From Bdellovibrionales bacterium (GTDB lineage Bacteria > Bdellovibrionota > UBA1018), in the NCBI GenBank assembly GCA_018266355.1, contig JAFEAP010000012.1, positions 1 to 64,000 of the forward strand: DNA of 64,000 bases, written 5' to 3'. The position numbers were made by a program, and so were the translations under genes. This document shows, piece by piece, positions 62,646-64,000 of this stretch. Position 1 is the stretch's first letter, and every line of letters begins with the position of its first letter. The notes below the pieces were generated by a model, which was not told the DNA's origin, ran no database searches, and saw nothing but the letters and a program-made list of their open reading frames with translations.

Positions 62646-63230
62646 ATGTCTGGCGGTACCCAACGCAAGCGCATCGGCGAGTTCATGATGGAAAAGGGAT
62701 TGATCCATAAGGATTGGATCGGTCCGATTCTGGAGCACGCGAAAGCGAACGGCCTTCGTTTCGGCGAGGCGGCCGTGGCGCTCGGTTACGTCACCGAGAA
62801 GGAGCTCCGGCAGATCCTGCTCCAGCCCTTCGGCAACCAGAAGGTCTTTCACCTCGATCCGAACTTCATCCCCAGTGTCACCGCCGACCTGGTCCCCCTC
62901 GATGCGATGGTCCGGCTCGGGATCATCCCCCTCGGTTTCAAGAACGAATTTCACTGGTTTCGGACCCGTCAGCGGCTGAACCTCGGGGTATTGAACGAGA
63001 ACCGCCGGGAAGTCCTCGACTGGGCGGGTGCGAACCTCCGTAATGTTAAGGCTTTCAAGACCTTCCAGGTTCTCCCCGATGAGTTCTTGCAGACGCTCGA
63101 ACTCTGCTACGGGATCGAACGATCCTCGCTCCTGGACCTCGGTCCGGAGCAGATCGATGTGAACCTCGCGCTGTACCTGCAGCTCGAGAGGCGCAAAGGT
63201 CCCCGGTCGGCGCAGCCCGAACGGAAGTAG
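62646..63230 (+). CDS. GspE N-terminal (MshEN)-like protein
   Basis: 194 residues. Two tandem helical motifs like the N-terminal domain of type II secretion/type IV pilus ATPases: RIGEFMMEKGLIHKDWIGPI, then LEHAKANGLRFGEAAVALGY and VTEKELRQILLQPFG. The later residues (ADLVPLDAMVRLGIIPLGFK) also follow the GspE-N pattern. No ATPase domain follows. In MshE this domain binds c-di-GMP, so a c-di-GMP effector is possible. AAGGTGAC precedes the ATG. The ferredoxin reductase starts 24 bp downstream. Confidence 0.7.
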   Translation: MSGGTQRKRIGEFMMEKGLIHKDWIGPILEHAKANGLRFGEAAVALGYVTEKELRQILLQPFGNQKVFHLDPNFIPSVTADLVPLDAMVRLGIIPLGFKNEFHWFRTRQRLNLGVLNENRREVLDWAGANLRNVKAFKTFQVLPDEFLQTLELCYGIERSSLLDLGPEQIDVNLALYLQLERRKGPRSAQPERK

Positions 63231-63253
63231 GAGAGGGGAACCCGCGAGCGTCG

Positions 63254-64000
63254 ATGGGGTTTCAATCGATGGCTCACCGGATCTACCGCTGCCAAGTTCA
63301 ATCCATCAAATGGGTCGGAGTCGATCCGAAGGCGATGACGGCGATCCTGCGCTTCAAGCCGCAGGTCCCTTTCGAATTCGAAGCCGGTCAGTTCGTCAGC
63401 CTCCAGGTTCCCGACAAGGACAATCCGCGCGAGATGCTCTGGCGCGCGTACTCGATGTCCGTCCCGGTCGAGATCGCGAAGAAGCACGGCTACGAGCTCT
63501 GCATCCGCAAGATGAACGGCGGCCAAGCCGCCGCGTACCTCGACCGGCTGAAGCCGGGCGACTGGATCAACGTGAAAGCCTCCTACGGGGAATTCACGCT
63601 GCGGACGAAACCGGGCCGGGGGGTTTGCTTCATCGGCACCGGCACCGGGGTCGCTCCGCTCCGTTCGATCGCGCTCTCGCGCGAATTCGCCGAGATGGAC
63701 CTCCTCTTCGGGATCGCCATCCTCGGTTACCGCACGTTCGAGGAAGTCCCGTACGCGGGCGACTTCGAGCGCGTCGGTCTCGCGACGACGTACGCGATTT
63801 CCGACTCGACGGCGAAACTCGATTTCCCGTTTTATAACGGACGGGTCACCGACGTTCTCAAACGGCTCAAGACCGACTTCCCGTGGCGCGAGACGGATTA
63901 CTACCTCTGCGGAAACGGCTTCATGATCCGCGACGTGATCCAGATGCTGAAGACCTCCCACGGCGTGAAGGACGAACACATCATCGCCGAAGCGTTCGCG
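63254..64000 (+). CDS. Ferredoxin/flavodoxin-NADP reductase-like protein, cut at window end
   Basis: 249 codons are visible; the gene continues past 64000. FAD-binding beta-barrel with EAGQFVSLQVPDKD and the RAYSMSVP motif (R-x-Y-S), then the NAD(P)-binding half with IGTGTGVAPLRSIALSREF and YYLCGNGFMIRDVIQML. This is the ferredoxin-NADP+ reductase superfamily. An ATG at 63269 (MAHRIY) with GATGGGG ahead of it is an alternative start to 63254. It could serve the ferredoxins of this window, but nothing proves it. Confidence 0.85.
   Translation, partial: MGFQSMAHRIYRCQVQSIKWVGVDPKAMTAILRFKPQVPFEFEAGQFVSLQVPDKDNPREMLWRAYSMSVPVEIAKKHGYELCIRKMNGGQAAAYLDRLKPGDWINVKASYGEFTLRTKPGRGVCFIGTGTGVAPLRSIALSREFAEMDLLFGIAILGYRTFEEVPYAGDFERVGLATTYAISDSTAKLDFPFYNGRVTDVLKRLKTDFPWRETDYYLCGNGFMIRDVIQMLKTSHGVKDEHIIAEAFA

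Overview
This is a GC-rich bacterial chromosome segment, densely coded on both strands, with no rRNA, tRNA, CRISPR array, prophage or intact insertion sequence. It looks Gram-negative. Supporting genes are a TamA/TamB-type outer-membrane pair, an OmpA-type protein, many lipobox lipoproteins, a lytic transglycosylase, a probable MreC and a TadE/G-like protein. My best guess is Bdellovibrionota or a neighbouring 'deltaproteobacterial' lineage. The guess rests on the b558-type succinate dehydrogenase, the RAYT-like relic, the many exported orphan proteins and the ArgRS type; no taxonomic marker was compared.

Layout. 0-8 kb: start of a probable mreC, an anchored SurA_N protein, an alpha/beta hydrolase, a TPR/winged-helix regulator, a pseudo-receiver/cNMP protein and uvrA, then a 0.5-kb gap bounded by outward-facing terminators. 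8-21 kb: mostly exported proteins, including a 5 x 32-residue repeat protein, an LPP20-like lipoprotein, a lytic transglycosylase/transglutaminase-like operon, an HD phosphohydrolase directly behind a histone H1-like gene, a large TadE/G-like protein, a candidate structured RNA beside a decayed RAYT-like gene, and a protein-glutaminase-like enzyme. 21.8-26.5 kb: lipoate block lipA, E2, lpd, lipB. 26.5-33 kb: OmpA, a choice-of-anchor lipoprotein, Mrp, a methyltransferase, LspA with a C-terminal extension, and a PAP2 phosphatase. 33-42 kb: an exported dikinase-like protein of 1070 residues, a ferredoxin, a metallophosphoesterase, a large exported orphan and an Hpt protein. 42.4-46 kb: sdhCAB. 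46-53.8 kb: a C39-like exported protein, argS and an envelope cluster (anchored coiled-coil protein, FecR, beta-barrel, HExxH lipoprotein). 53.8-64 kb: TamB and TamA, lipoproteins, MsrBA, a NapH/NapG-like polyferredoxin pair, a GspE-N protein and a ferredoxin reductase cut by the window end.

How the genes work together. LipA and LipB would lipoylate the E2 encoded between them, and Lpd reoxidises it; the E1 genes are not here. SdhCAB, the ferredoxins, the polyferredoxin and the reductase are redox functions. TamAB, the OmpA protein, FecR protein, LspA and the many lipoproteins build the envelope. MsrBA repairs oxidised periplasmic proteins.

Most notable observations. (1) A near-complete HD phosphohydrolase has no ATG/GTG/TTG start and sits in frame directly after the stop codon of the H1-like gene. 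(2) A probable structured RNA carries a perfect hairpin, an H-type pseudoknot and a strong terminator. (3) -10 boxes, often TGnTATCCT, lie about 6-11 nt from start codons, which suggests leaderless transcription. (4) The dikinase is exported and has a GWD-like domain order. (5) LspA has a HAMP-like extension. (6) The ArgRS HIGH motif is altered. All functional calls come from reading motifs; no database search was run.
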